Shown here in pieces: positions 26,858 to 34,907 of a stretch of 64,000 nucleotides of DNA. Source of the stretch: Giardia muris (Eukaryota; Fornicata; Diplomonadida; Hexamitidae); assembly GCA_006247105.1 (NCBI GenBank), contig CM016925.1:1116001-1180000 (forward strand), written 5' to 3'. Made by a program: the position numbers and the translations under genes. The notes below the pieces were generated by a model. That model did not search any database, was not told the origin of the DNA, and saw nothing but the letters and a program-made list of their open reading frames with translations. The stretch's first letter is position 1. Every line of letters starts with the position of its first letter.

Positions 26858-26863
26858 AGTGAA
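26858..26863 (+). terminator. Poly(A) signal AGTGAA for eIF6
   Basis: Giardia-type AGTRAA signal 33 bases after the eIF6 stop, in the 60-bp gap shared with the convergent eL15 gene. Confidence 0.55.
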
Positions 26864-26884
26864 ACCCTCTCAGATTCATTCTGC

Positions 26885-27499
26885 TTATCTGAACCTCTTC
26901 AGAGTGCGCGTGTGATTGCGCTTCCAGGCAGAATACCTCGAAGGCCTAAGCTTCATCGTACCAATGCCCTTCTTGTGAAGGCCACGAGACTTACGGCCAG
27001 CCGAGGTCAACCCGCGCAATTCGCGGTGCTTGTGGACACCGTTGCAGATCCAGTTGATGTGCGGATCATCACGAATGGCTGGGTGCATGGGATCGACGAG
27101 GATGATCTCATACCACTTGTAAGACCCGTCCTGGGCGACCCAGTAAGAATTCAGGACTCGAAGCGAGCCAAGACGCCGTCCGGCCTTCTGCTCAGCATGA
27201 ACACGGAGCGAAGCCTTGTGCTTGTACCCGGTGACTCCGATGTTGCGGGGCTTGCCATAGGAGATCCCATGGAAGAACGGACGCTTGCGCCCGCCACGGC
27301 GGACACGGACGCGGTAGACGACGAACCCAGGCTTCGCCTTATAGCCAAGACGATGGGCCTTCTCCGGGCGAGTCGGGGAGGGGCAACGCTTGAGGACCGC
27401 CAGCTGGCGGAACTCCCAGGTGCGGAGGCGCGCGATGTAGTGCATCGCCTCGGACTGCTTCTTGCGCCAGAGTTCTTGGACGTACTTGTACGCACCCAT
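26885..27499 (-). CDS. RPL15: 60S ribosomal protein eL15 (RPL15)
   Basis: 204 residues, the normal size. [20 protein letters not shown] at the start, [32 protein letters not shown] and the C-terminal basic region with [19 protein letters not shown] are all eL15 signatures. It is a core 60S rRNA-binding protein. Start fixed by the universal MGAYKY. It converges on eIF6 with 60 bases between stops. Confidence 0.96.
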   Translation of the reverse strand: MGAYKYVQELWRKKQSEAMHYIARLRTWEFRQLAVLKRCPSPTRPEKAHRLGYKAKPGFVVYRVRVRRGGRKRPFFHGISYGKPRNIGVTGYKHKASLRVHAEQKAGRRLGSLRVLNSYWVAQDGSYKWYEIILVDPMHPAIRDDPHINWICNGVHKHRELRGLTSAGRKSRGLHKKGIGTMKLRPSRYSAWKRNHTRTLKRFR

Positions 27500-27680
27500 C
27501 TTCACTTGCTCGAAAGAATCTCCCAGACAATCGAAATCAAAACGGTTGTCGGGGACGTTGAGAGCATACGTTCCCAAGGGTCCACCCTATCCAGTTGACT
27601 AGATGGGAGTGGACCTACATGCTTATTGTAGGGTACTCTATAACAATGAGCTCAGACGTAAAGGGGGGAGTCAGCATTAA

Positions 27681-28331
27681 ATGGCTAAGCTATTACGCCG
27701 CACTCGTTCAAAGCCTCAGGTAATCCATCGGGGGAGCGCCCCTCGTCACTTACGCAAGTCGGGTTGCACTGTCACAGACCTATATCGCGCGTATGGCCTT
27801 CGTGCGCATACAGATGGCCCCAACAGCACTAGTCAAAGGACTTCGACATCGGGCTCAGCCTCGGCCCCGGTTCCGAATCACTATATCACATCTCAATCGT
27901 TCCTTCATGGGAGCCGTCTGGACCCCACCCTACATCAAGCGTCGGAAGACAAGGGGCTTGGACAAGTCACATACAAGGATGGTACCACCTGCACGGTTCT
28001 AGAATACGTTGCTACCCGGAGGATCAATCGCATTGATTCGGAGTTCGTCGAGGCCGCACGCAAGAAGTATGGAGATGACATTGATATGATCTTCTCGGAC
28101 TTGAGCCTGAACCAGATGCAGTTTACGAAGAGAGAGATCCAGAAGCTCTTTAACCTCTACGACGATGTCAAAAAAGGTGGAACCCTGAAATTATGCACGG
28201 ACTCGGTACTTAATGACATCCGACGCCAACCCGAACCTTCTAAATCTAAGCTTGATGAAGCTACAACGATGACAATTGAGGAGGCTAACTGGATCTCAAA
28301 GATAACTCAAAGGCTTCGTCAGGACACTTAA
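27681..28331 (+). CDS. Nop16-like ribosome biogenesis protein (tentative)
   Basis: 216 residues. A basic N-terminus (MAKLLRRTRSKPQ) and a C-terminal block RIDSEFVEAARKKYGDDIDM...FTKREIQKLFNLYDD recall the C-terminal helix pattern of Nop16, a nucleolar 60S assembly factor (the family has '...HGEDYKAMARD...T..QI...I..Y'). The middle is Ser/Thr-rich and variable. The match is weak but fits the translation-gene neighbourhood. The ATG follows AGCATTAA, a good start context. Confidence 0.5.
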   Translation: MAKLLRRTRSKPQVIHRGSAPRHLRKSGCTVTDLYRAYGLRAHTDGPNSTSQRTSTSGSASAPVPNHYITSQSFLHGSRLDPTLHQASEDKGLGQVTYKDGTTCTVLEYVATRRINRIDSEFVEAARKKYGDDIDMIFSDLSLNQMQFTKREIQKLFNLYDDVKKGGTLKLCTDSVLNDIRRQPEPSKSKLDEATTMTIEEANWISKITQRLRQDT

Positions 28332-28406
28332 TCCTCCCTCCGCGTTCCAATATTTTCTTCGGTCTACTGTCAGGCGTTTACTCACGGCAACAGCAAATGC
28401 CAGCGT

Positions 28407-29420
28407 TCACCCATTGGCCGGGGGGCAGATGCGCGCATGTATCTTCGGGGCATGGGCAATAGCTCGTAACGAGCTGGACTCATCCCCGTCACTATCCGGT
28501 AGTTCCGTCCCCGTCGGCGTCGTATCGGACTGCATATGGCAGCGCTTGCGCAGACGGCTCAACTCTGTGCGGAGCTCAGCGTTCTCCCTGCGGAGGGCGG
28601 CCAGGTCGAAGAAGTCCGGGGGGACGCCTCCATTCTCTCGTAGGTACGAGAGGAGAAAGGCGGGAGGATGGACGAAGCGGCAGAACCCTCTAGTGCAACG
28701 CCCGTTGAGGTAGTCCCTGCACAGCTCGGTGCGGCTAGAATTTAGGGCGCAGACCTTGTCGTAGTAATACCAAATAAAGATGACGAGTTCCAGGGGCGTG
28801 GGGTGGTAGAACTTGCAGGTAGGGCGTGCACAACTCCCGCGAATATAATCTCGACATAGGTTTGGTGCAGGATGTACGTCCTCAACGGCCTCATGAGGCG
28901 TGGAATCGGGTTCTTCGACGGGCATATGAGTGAAGCTGAGGTGAGAACTGTTGCCAGACCCTGAGACTTGGACCGAGGGATCCGTCGATGTTTGGGCTCC
29001 AGAATGCTGGTGGACAGGAATTGACTTTGTAATCCCATGTTGTTGTGCTTGACCACCTTGTGGAATGCCAAGGAGAGGCTCGACTGGGTATCCTGGGAGG
29101 ATAGGAAGGTTGTAGTGGGCCTGCATGCTTTGTGCCAAAGCCTGAGGCCTCGTGGGGTCTAGGGGCTGCACGGGGGGCATTCTGTACGCACCTGAGTAGA
29201 GGGGGACCATCGTAGAGAAGGTGTAATCGAGCGAAGCCTGTGGTTGGCAGTAACACTGATACGGAGAACAGACAAGCGTTTGCATCGGCGCGAGTGCGGG
29301 GTTTGAGGCGCCCTCGGCGCGGGACACGTTGGGAACGCCTGGAGAGGGGCCCGGAGGAGGACCCTCGATGGCTCCTATTTCTCCCCCCTTGTTCTCCCCA
29401 GAAGGTGGGCCTAGCATCAT
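28407..29420 (-). CDS. Tandem CCCH zinc finger RNA-binding protein
   Basis: 337 residues. The N-terminal half is Pro/Gly/Gln-rich and disordered. Two CCCH fingers of C-x7-C-x4-C-x3-H type sit at about 187-206 (CRDYIRGSCARPTCKFYHP) and 232-251 (CRDYLNGRCTRGFCRFVHP). This spacing and the CRDY..G.C.R..C.F.HP form are those of muscleblind-like RNA-binding fingers. A short leucine-rich coiled coil follows (about 270-295, LRRENAELRTELSRLRKR), probably for dimerisation. Likely a post-transcriptional regulator; target unknown. Confidence 0.85.
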   Translation of the reverse strand: MMLGPPSGENKGGEIGAIEGPPPGPSPGVPNVSRAEGASNPALAPMQTLVCSPYQCYCQPQASLDYTFSTMVPLYSGAYRMPPVQPLDPTRPQALAQSMQAHYNLPILPGYPVEPLLGIPQGGQAQQHGITKSIPVHQHSGAQTSTDPSVQVSGSGNSSHLSFTHMPVEEPDSTPHEAVEDVHPAPNLCRDYIRGSCARPTCKFYHPTPLELVIFIWYYYDKVCALNSSRTELCRDYLNGRCTRGFCRFVHPPAFLLSYLRENGGVPPDFFDLAALRRENAELRTELSRLRKRCHMQSDTTPTGTELPDSDGDESSSLRAIAHAPKIHARICPPANG

Positions 29421-29570
29421 TTTAGCCTTTTCCCCGTTGGTTTGTTTTGCCTAGGAGGCCCGGAGGCTTCTGCCACCTGCTTGGAGTGCGATTGCCTGAC
29501 TTGAGTGACAACCCCCCTAACCTTTTATCGTCGACAAAAAGTAGACCTACTTTTTTGGAGGGCAGGCTAA

Positions 29571-30419
29571 ATGCAACACATCCTAGTCATTGGAGACGTC
29601 AACATCCCGTACCGCGCCTTCCAGATCCCCGTACAGTTCCGCGAGCTCTTCCACCCGCGCCGCATCAACCACATTGTCGTCACCGGGAACGTCACCTCCG
29701 CAGGGGTCATCAGCTTTCTTAAGACGATCAAAACGGATCTGCATGCCGTCCGAGGCCCGTACGATGAGACCAGCTATCCGGAGTTCGAGACCCGCCATTA
29801 TCTGGGCTACAACATTACCGTGATGAATGGGCATCAATGCATTCCTCTTGGGAATAGTCGGCAAGCTGCTGCCTTTGGGAAGGTCTATGACTCTGACATC
29901 GTCTGCTGTGGTTGTAGTTACAAACCTTTTGCCGGGATCGTTGATAACGTCCTGATTATCAAGCCTGGGTCATTAACGGGATCGATTGCAGATCAGGAAC
30001 TTGGTTATTCCAATGATGATGATCTTATCTCCGTCTCGAAGAGTCAGGCGGGTGACTCTGCAGAGTCCCTGATCGACCAAGAGGGTGGGCATACGTTTGT
30101 TCCTCGCCCTGGAAAGGTCTATCCTAGTATACCCTATCTAAACACTCCGTCGTTTATCCTGCTAGGTATCTCGCGTACAGACCCAATGATTAGCGTCTTC
30201 ACGTACTACATCCAGGATGCAAAGCTGGTCGTCAAGTCCGAGAAGTTCCTTCTTCCAAGAAGGAACCTTACCCATGATCCGCGCGTAGAGATGCTGGCAC
30301 AACCACCTTACCAGCAGAGCTACGCCAATCAACAGCAGTTTCCGATCCAAGGACAGATGAGTGCTGGGATGCAGCCATACGCGACATACCCGATCGTATC
30401 CGGCTATCCAGCCCAGTAA
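29571..30419 (+). CDS. VPS29: VPS29-like retromer subunit
   Basis: 282 residues of calcineurin-like phosphoesterase fold matching VPS29: GDVNIPYRAFQIPVQFRELF, INHIVVTGNVTS, LHAVRGPYDE, GHQCIPLG, and the final strand pair. VPS29 is the scaffold subunit of retromer in endosome-to-Golgi return. The metal-binding motifs are altered (GDVN for GDxH, GCSY for GHTH), more than in human VPS29, so metal binding is doubtful. Compared with the usual 182 residues, there is an insert of about 60 (residues 140-195, acidic/Ser) and a C-terminal Gln/Pro/Tyr-rich tail. Start at the ATG after GGCTAA. Confidence 0.88.
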   Translation: MQHILVIGDVNIPYRAFQIPVQFRELFHPRRINHIVVTGNVTSAGVISFLKTIKTDLHAVRGPYDETSYPEFETRHYLGYNITVMNGHQCIPLGNSRQAAAFGKVYDSDIVCCGCSYKPFAGIVDNVLIIKPGSLTGSIADQELGYSNDDDLISVSKSQAGDSAESLIDQEGGHTFVPRPGKVYPSIPYLNTPSFILLGISRTDPMISVFTYYIQDAKLVVKSEKFLLPRRNLTHDPRVEMLAQPPYQQSYANQQQFPIQGQMSAGMQPYATYPIVSGYPAQ

Positions 30420-30435
30420 AGGTGCTTCGGCGAGG

Positions 30436-31722
30436 CTAATTGTCGAGAGGTGAGGTGAGATGCTTCACGGTGTTCGTGCATGCGTTTCCAGTCTCGACCT
30501 CTGGTCCAACCTCGGAATCAGCTATTATCTTAGTCCCACTTGAGGCTACATTCTTCGAGATGGACGAGGACCGATTGGTATGCGGAGCCATGGCCTCGTC
30601 GGACGTAGAGCTCCCACTAGAAAGGGACCACGAAAGATATTCATAATTCCCACCGTCCTCAACAGAGATACGTGGCTCCGTCCCATCTGGAGGTGCCCCT
30701 CGAAGGCCATGCTCTTGAGTCTCCTCAGGTGAGTTTATCAAACCTAATTCCTCATTCGACCGTTCAATGGCGAAAGGACCACTGGTCCGAGCGTATTCAA
30801 TCTCACGTGAGGCGACAACGTACTTCTGGAAGACGCCGCTCAGAACCTCGTTTGAGGCAGCGCGGTGAATGCCACGGAACCACTTGTGCTTCAATAGCTG
30901 GCTTGCAGTATATCGTTGTTCCTTATCTCGAGCAAGGCAGCAGGCGGCAAAGTCGCGACAATGCTTACTGAGAGGCGGCCTATCAGGAGGACTTGTGAAA
31001 GAATCGACAAGGGAGGGCCCATTGACGATATTTCTCATGGCAGACATCACCGTTTGGTCTGCATATGGGGGACGGCTATAGATAAGCTCATAGAGGCAAA
31101 TTCCAAGAGCCCAGATATCGGATGACTTATCGTAAGGCTCAGACCGAATGATCTCCGGGGCTAGCCAATAGGGAGAGCCTACAAACGTATTGCGTTTCGA
31201 CATGCTTGCAGAAATCGTTGTCGATACCCCAAAGTCGCAAAGCTTGACTCCGAAGATTATCGATGGTACGGGCCCCTCCTTTCTACCATAGAGGTATGTC
31301 ACACCGCATTGTGTTTCAGACTCGTCAGTTAGGAGGACATTAGCGCACTTCAAGTCGCGATGAAAGATGTCCGACTGGTGAAGATAGGCAACCCCCTTGA
31401 CCATCTGGTACATCAGATAGCACGCCACGCGCTCATCTAAAGAGCCAACAACATGAAGAATATCCGAAACTGAACAAAGCCCGGGTTCCATGACAATGCG
31501 GATCTTCGACTCGTCGCACCAGGACTTGAGATAGCGGATCGTATACGGAGATCCAAGTCGACTCATGAGCGTTACTTCCTGTTGAATGACCCCGAGTTCC
31601 TGCGTCGACTGGTCCAGGTCGACCGTCTTGATAGCGACATAGACTCCCGCCGTCCGGTCCTGTGCCAGGTGGACGTGCCCGAAACTCCCACTTCCTAAGC
31701 ACCGGATCAGCTCGTACACCAT
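30436..31722 (-). CDS. Ste20/GCK-family protein kinase
   Basis: 428 residues. The N-terminal kinase domain (1-275) has GSGSFG (10-15), Lys32 in VAIKTVDLDQS, HRDLKCAN (121-128), DFG (163-165) and the Ste20-type activation segment GSPYWLAPEII. Together with GSPYTIRYLKSW and EPYDKSSDIWALG these point to the GCK (MST/SPS1) branch. An extra loop of about 25 residues lies between HRD and DFG. The C-terminal 150 residues are Ser/Glu-rich and probably regulatory. Catalytic residues are complete. It is divergent with RanBP1 across 15 bases. Confidence 0.88.
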   Translation of the reverse strand: MVYELIRCLGSGSFGHVHLAQDRTAGVYVAIKTVDLDQSTQELGVIQQEVTLMSRLGSPYTIRYLKSWCDESKIRIVMEPGLCSVSDILHVVGSLDERVACYLMYQMVKGVAYLHQSDIFHRDLKCANVLLTDESETQCGVTYLYGRKEGPVPSIIFGVKLCDFGVSTTISASMSKRNTFVGSPYWLAPEIIRSEPYDKSSDIWALGICLYELIYSRPPYADQTVMSAMRNIVNGPSLVDSFTSPPDRPPLSKHCRDFAACCLARDKEQRYTASQLLKHKWFRGIHRAASNEVLSGVFQKYVVASREIEYARTSGPFAIERSNEELGLINSPEETQEHGLRGAPPDGTEPRISVEDGGNYEYLSWSLSSGSSTSDEAMAPHTNRSSSISKNVASSGTKIIADSEVGPEVETGNACTNTVKHLTSPLDN

Positions 31723-31737
31723 TGCTCTTTGAAAAAA
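31723..31737. promoter_or_regulatory. 15-bp divergent promoter spacer
   Basis: TGCTCTTTGAAAAAA between the kinase ATG (minus) and the RanBP1 ATG (plus). The A run abuts the RanBP1 start, as in Giardia initiators. Confidence 0.55.
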
Positions 31738-32232
31738 ATGAGTGACACGACCACTTCAACCAACACGACATCGACCGAGGCGACGAAGTGTGGCGAGGGT
31801 GAGGTGGATTACTTCCGCATCCGTGGGAAGGTCTACCGCTTCGCAGACAACGAGTGGAAGGAGAGGGGTCAAGGAGAGCTACTCATTGCACACAATGTAG
31901 AGAAGAAGAGATACCGTCTCTTACTCCATCGTGACCAGACGCTCAAGTGCGCAGTCAACCTTCCTCTTATCGAGGGTGTCGTCATCAAGCAAATGGGTAG
32001 TTCGGATAAGGCCGTTACTCTTGCTGGCCTTGATTTCTCCGATAACGAGGAGAAACAGACCATGTTTGCGGTGAAGTTCCCAGAGGAATGGATGTGTAAG
32101 AACTTTCGTACTGCCATCGAGTCTGCTCTTGCGGGTAAGGAACTGAAGGACGAAGACCTTCTTGAGCCTCCTAAACCAACCAAGAAGCCTGATGAGGATG
32201 TCGAAGGCGAGACGAAGGAGGAAAAGAAGTGA
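31738..32232 (+). CDS. RANBP1: Ran-binding protein 1
   Basis: 164 residues with one Ran-binding (PH-like) domain: VYRFADNEWKERGQGELLIA, then YRLLLHRDQTLKCAVN and EEKQTMFAVKFPEEWMCKNF. RanBP1 stimulates RanGAP and releases Ran-GTP from transport receptors in the cytosol. The C-terminus is Lys/Glu-rich. The ATG at 31738 follows GAAAAAA; a TTG 9 bases earlier is discounted. The stop overlaps a poly(A) signal. Confidence 0.93.
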   Translation: MSDTTTSTNTTSTEATKCGEGEVDYFRIRGKVYRFADNEWKERGQGELLIAHNVEKKRYRLLLHRDQTLKCAVNLPLIEGVVIKQMGSSDKAVTLAGLDFSDNEEKQTMFAVKFPEEWMCKNFRTAIESALAGKELKDEDLLEPPKPTKKPDEDVEGETKEEKK

Positions 32233-32233
32233 A
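32228..32233 (+). terminator. Poly(A) signal AGTGAA overlapping the RanBP1 stop
   Basis: AGTGAA contains the TGA stop itself. Such overlap is known in Giardia. Confidence 0.55.
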
Positions 32234-32287
32234 CATGCGCCTTTCACTTCTGCTCACGTGATTTCGTGACATACCCTACTCCAAACC

Positions 32288-33166
32288 TCAACGTAGTGCT
32301 GGGGAGATGGCCCTATATGAAGGAGGTGAGGTAGGAATACTAGTAGCCCCCATACTGATAGTGGTCTCCAATGCTAAGCGTGCTTCGGGCAAGGACATTA
32401 TCTCACCAGCTGTGATACGTTGTTGTGGTTCATATCTAAGGCAATTACGGATAAGTTGGTTGAGTCCTTCTGAATATCGTCCAAAGTCTATGTAGGGATC
32501 ATGAGTCAACTCAGCACCGTGGAAGGTGATGATATCCCCACCACACATCTCATAAAGAACACACCCAAGAGACCAGATATCCACCTCGGAACCATACTCT
32601 TTCTCCTGCGCTATCTCCGGAGCCATATAGAAGAGAGTCCCAGTAAGTCGGTTGATTGGTGAACCATCAAGGAAACTAGCACGGCCGAAGTCACATAGCT
32701 TCAGGACTCCAGTCGAGGTGAAAAGGATGTTCTCGGGCTTGACATCTCTATGTACGACTGGTATTCCTTCACGGAACGTCGTATGCAGGTACGCCAAAGC
32801 GTTGGCCAGCTGAGTGGCAACCGCCCAGATGGACAGCTCGTCAATCCCTTCCCTCTTTGACTTACGATGGAGACGAATGAACTCTGAAAGAGACCCACCC
32901 GAACAATACTCCATCTCGACCAACGCACGGGTCCCGTCGTAGACGAAGTTGTAATACGGGAGGATGTGTGGATGGTCGAACAGGAAGCCCTTCTCGACGC
33001 CCTCACGGTAGTATACCCACTCGTCACCGGGGAAGCGTGCCAGCTCGAGTTCCTTGACGGCCACCACCTCGAGGTCCTTCGGTCTTCGCGCGCGGTAGAC
33101 CCTCCCATACGCACTGATCTCGATGAACTCAGGATCCTCATACGATTGTTCGCCCAACGAAAGCAT
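32288..33166 (-). CDS. NEK-like protein kinase with degenerate glycine loop
   Basis: 292-residue, almost kinase-only protein. The glycine loop is eroded (EISAYGRVYRA instead of GxGxxG), but Lys38 (VAVKEL), HRDVKPEN, DFGRA and APEIAQ are kept, as is DIWSLGCVLYEM. The HPHILPYYNFVYD and ALVEMEYCSGGSLSEFI blocks fit NEK kinases. Activity is plausible but may be reduced. It is the last gene of a five-gene minus-strand run, 12 bases after the small ORF. Confidence 0.82.
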   Translation of the reverse strand: MLSLGEQSYEDPEFIEISAYGRVYRARRPKDLEVVAVKELELARFPGDEWVYYREGVEKGFLFDHPHILPYYNFVYDGTRALVEMEYCSGGSLSEFIRLHRKSKREGIDELSIWAVATQLANALAYLHTTFREGIPVVHRDVKPENILFTSTGVLKLCDFGRASFLDGSPINRLTGTLFYMAPEIAQEKEYGSEVDIWSLGCVLYEMCGGDIITFHGAELTHDPYIDFGRYSEGLNQLIRNCLRYEPQQRITAGEIMSLPEARLALETTISMGATSIPTSPPSYRAISPALR

Positions 33167-33178
33167 TTACTACTCCCA

Positions 33179-33400
33179 CTACCGCCGACGACGCCAGAAT
33201 CGTGCCAGGAACCCGTCCGAGGAGTTCCGCATGACCCTCTCCGTCTCATAAAGGACAAGAAGCGCTTGACCATATTGCTCAACCATCCTATCCGCAGCCT
33301 CACGATCACGCTCCGGCACCCGTGCATATAAGGCCGCCAACCGTGGGGAGAGCTGTACCTTGCACCCTCGAACCGTGTCGATGGACTGTTGAGGCTGCAT
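33179..33400 (-). CDS. Small hypothetical protein
   Basis: 73 residues, mostly one or two helices (RLAALYARVPERDREAADRM, QYGQALLVLYETERVM) with a basic end (ARFWRRRR). Its ATG directly follows the TAG of the upstream gene with no spare base, and its stop is 12 bases before the next ATG. It therefore fills the gap exactly, which supports it being real. No family recognised. It could be a small coiled-coil complex subunit. Confidence 0.5.
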   Translation of the reverse strand: MQPQQSIDTVRGCKVQLSPRLAALYARVPERDREAADRMVEQYGQALLVLYETERVMRNSSDGFLARFWRRRR

Positions 33401-33949
33401 CTACCGATGTCTCGCGATTTTTCGGACCGTGAAGATCGCCGCACAGATGGCACCTCCACCATAACTGCAGAGGGTAATGCAAATGGCGACGCAGACGGAG
33501 GTGGCGACATTCAGGTTGAGGTATCGCCACATGACGAACGCCCACATCAGACTCCCAGCGGTTAAGAGGCTAGGATACTTCAAATGGTCAAGCGTAGTAT
33601 CTGCAATTATCAGATCCCGTAGCGAAACCACAAGCTCTTCCGTCCCTTCGGCTTGAAGCATGAGGATGGAGGCAAATGTATTATAGAGTCCGACGGCGAA
33701 GGAGATGAAGCCATTGAAGATGAGAATATGGACCGGGAAGTAATAGATAATGGTGGGGCGGACCTCAACTGTCTCGACGATGACGAGGTAAGTGTCGAAG
33801 AGGAGCCCCATGAAGAAGACGCACTCGTATGTCATGTGTGTTGTGATCTCACGGTAATGATAGGCGAGAGACATGTATAATCGTGCCTCATCCTTCACCT
33901 CCCTTATGGCCTGAAGCATTTTCCTTGAAGAGTCTCTACGGCTCGTCAT
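33401..33949 (-). CDS. Hypothetical four-pass membrane protein
   Basis: 182 residues with four hydrophobic segments (about 38-60, 66-92, 123-143, 146-172) and both ends cytosolic if so. A basic N-terminus (MTSRRDSSRK) and short basic C-terminus (VRKIARHR) fit. It starts inside the stop of the Pol32-like gene (ATGA overlap). A 13-codon upstream extension (non-ATG start) is open but would overlap more. Family unknown. Confidence 0.65.
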   Translation of the reverse strand: MTSRRDSSRKMLQAIREVKDEARLYMSLAYHYREITTHMTYECVFFMGLLFDTYLVIVETVEVRPTIIYYFPVHILIFNGFISFAVGLYNTFASILMLQAEGTEELVVSLRDLIIADTTLDHLKYPSLLTAGSLMWAFVMWRYLNLNVATSVCVAICITLCSYGGGAICAAIFTVRKIARHR

Positions 33950-34698
33950 TGTGACTGCTTCACGCGCACAAAGCGCATGAGGTCGCAAGGAACCCCCTTT
34001 TGAGTAGGATTCTTCTTTTGCTTCGGTTTAGGTTCGACCTTCTCACAACGTACAACTTTAAGCTCGCCATCCTCGGTCAAGCGCGTCTCTGTTCGTACCA
34101 CTCCTGACACTCCTTGCAACGTCTCCTTCATACGCTCGGAGTCGTTTGGCGGGGGTTGGGTTGACGTTACCGATGCCGACGTTGTCTTGATAGATACGGA
34201 ATCTGTGTCGTCATTATCAGCCTTATCAGCCTGCCTTTCTGGACCATGTAGTGCATATAGCAGCCTTTGGGAATACTGGACGATTGCCTCGTCACTGAGC
34301 TGAAGATGCGCGTTCCTCCTTTCGAGATTGTCCCGGATCGTCGTGGCTGGGGTACAGAAATTGACACCATAAGTGAGCTCTTCCATTGCTCGCGATAGTT
34401 CTAACCTTGAAATGGCATCCAAGAGGGTCAATGGCTCGGGGTAAGAGGACAACATCTTTGACGAGACCACGGCCATAACACGTCCCTCGACTGGTGTTTC
34501 AGTGCATACCATATATTCCTGTTCCAGTTCCCCATCGACTTGACGAAGCGTGGTGATTAAGAGAGTGAAGTCATCGGGAGAGCATAGAGCTTGGAAAGCA
34601 CGTTCGGCCTCCGAGTACTCGCAGTCCACGGACCGGGCGAGGGCCGCCGGAGTACAATATCCGTCGTTATACACGTGATCAAGAACGGTTTGGAGCAT
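33946..34698 (-). CDS. Possible DNA polymerase delta subunit 3 (Pol32/POLD3-like)
   Basis: 250 residues. The N-terminal 150 read like the winged-helix region of POLD3/Pol32: LQTVLDHVYNDGYCTPAALARSVDCEYSEAERAFQAL, then a strand region with EYMVCTETPVEGRVMAVVSSKML and a helix SRAMEELTYG. (These pieces are continuous over residues 2-145.) A disordered Ser/Thr-rich linker follows, then a basic C-terminus (KPKQKKNPTQ) where Pol32 proteins carry a PCNA-binding motif. Here QKGVPCDLMRF is at best a degenerate one. The call is tentative. It could be another winged-helix protein. Confidence 0.4.
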   Translation of the reverse strand: MLQTVLDHVYNDGYCTPAALARSVDCEYSEAERAFQALCSPDDFTLLITTLRQVDGELEQEYMVCTETPVEGRVMAVVSSKMLSSYPEPLTLLDAISRLELSRAMEELTYGVNFCTPATTIRDNLERRNAHLQLSDEAIVQYSQRLLYALHGPERQADKADNDDTDSVSIKTTSASVTSTQPPPNDSERMKETLQGVSGVVRTETRLTEDGELKVVRCEKVEPKPKQKKNPTQKGVPCDLMRFVRVKQSQ

Positions 34699-34886
34699 TA
34701 ATTTACCTCTGCGTTGACACTTTCAAGGAGATGGTTCATGTTCTGTTCTAGAGAGTCGATGCGCTTGCTGATGTCCTCGAGAGAGTCGACAACGCGGCTC
34801 GTCATCTTCTCGTACTGCTGCTTCACGTTCGACAGCATACCCTGGATATGGTCGGCGAGCTGTTCCGGGTTCTCGGGAGTCGACAT
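34698..34886 (-). CDS. HSBP1: HSBP1-like small coiled-coil protein
   Basis: 62 residues, essentially one coiled coil: PEQLADHIQGMLSNVKQQYE followed by RVVDSLEDISKRIDSLEQNM. This matches heat shock factor binding protein 1 (about 76 residues), which forms trimers and is also linked to endosomal WASH complex assembly. The ATG at 34886 after CAAAAAAA is chosen; the 23-codon extension seen upstream lacks support and crosses the BET3 start. Its TAA overlaps the next ATG by one base (TAATG). Confidence 0.75.
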   Translation of the reverse strand: MSTPENPEQLADHIQGMLSNVKQQYEKMTSRVVDSLEDISKRIDSLEQNMNHLLESVNAEVN

Positions 34887-34907
34887 TTTTTTGGGGCTAG
34901 TGTAACA
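34887..34907. promoter_or_regulatory. 21-bp divergent promoter spacer
   Basis: TTTTTTTGGGGCTAGTGTAAC-like spacer between the HSBP1 (minus) and BET3 (plus) start codons, with an A/T run at the HSBP1 side and GTAAC at the BET3 side. Confidence 0.5.

Noticed and set aside
26912..27598. 228-residue plus-strand ORF opposite eL15
   Set aside because: Antisense shadow of a certain ribosomal protein gene; no features of its own.
31729..31737. Longer starts given by TTG/GTG codons (also at 2146, 7358, 22740, 60291)
   Set aside because: In each case an ATG lies a few codons downstream next to an A-rich tract, the normal Giardia context.
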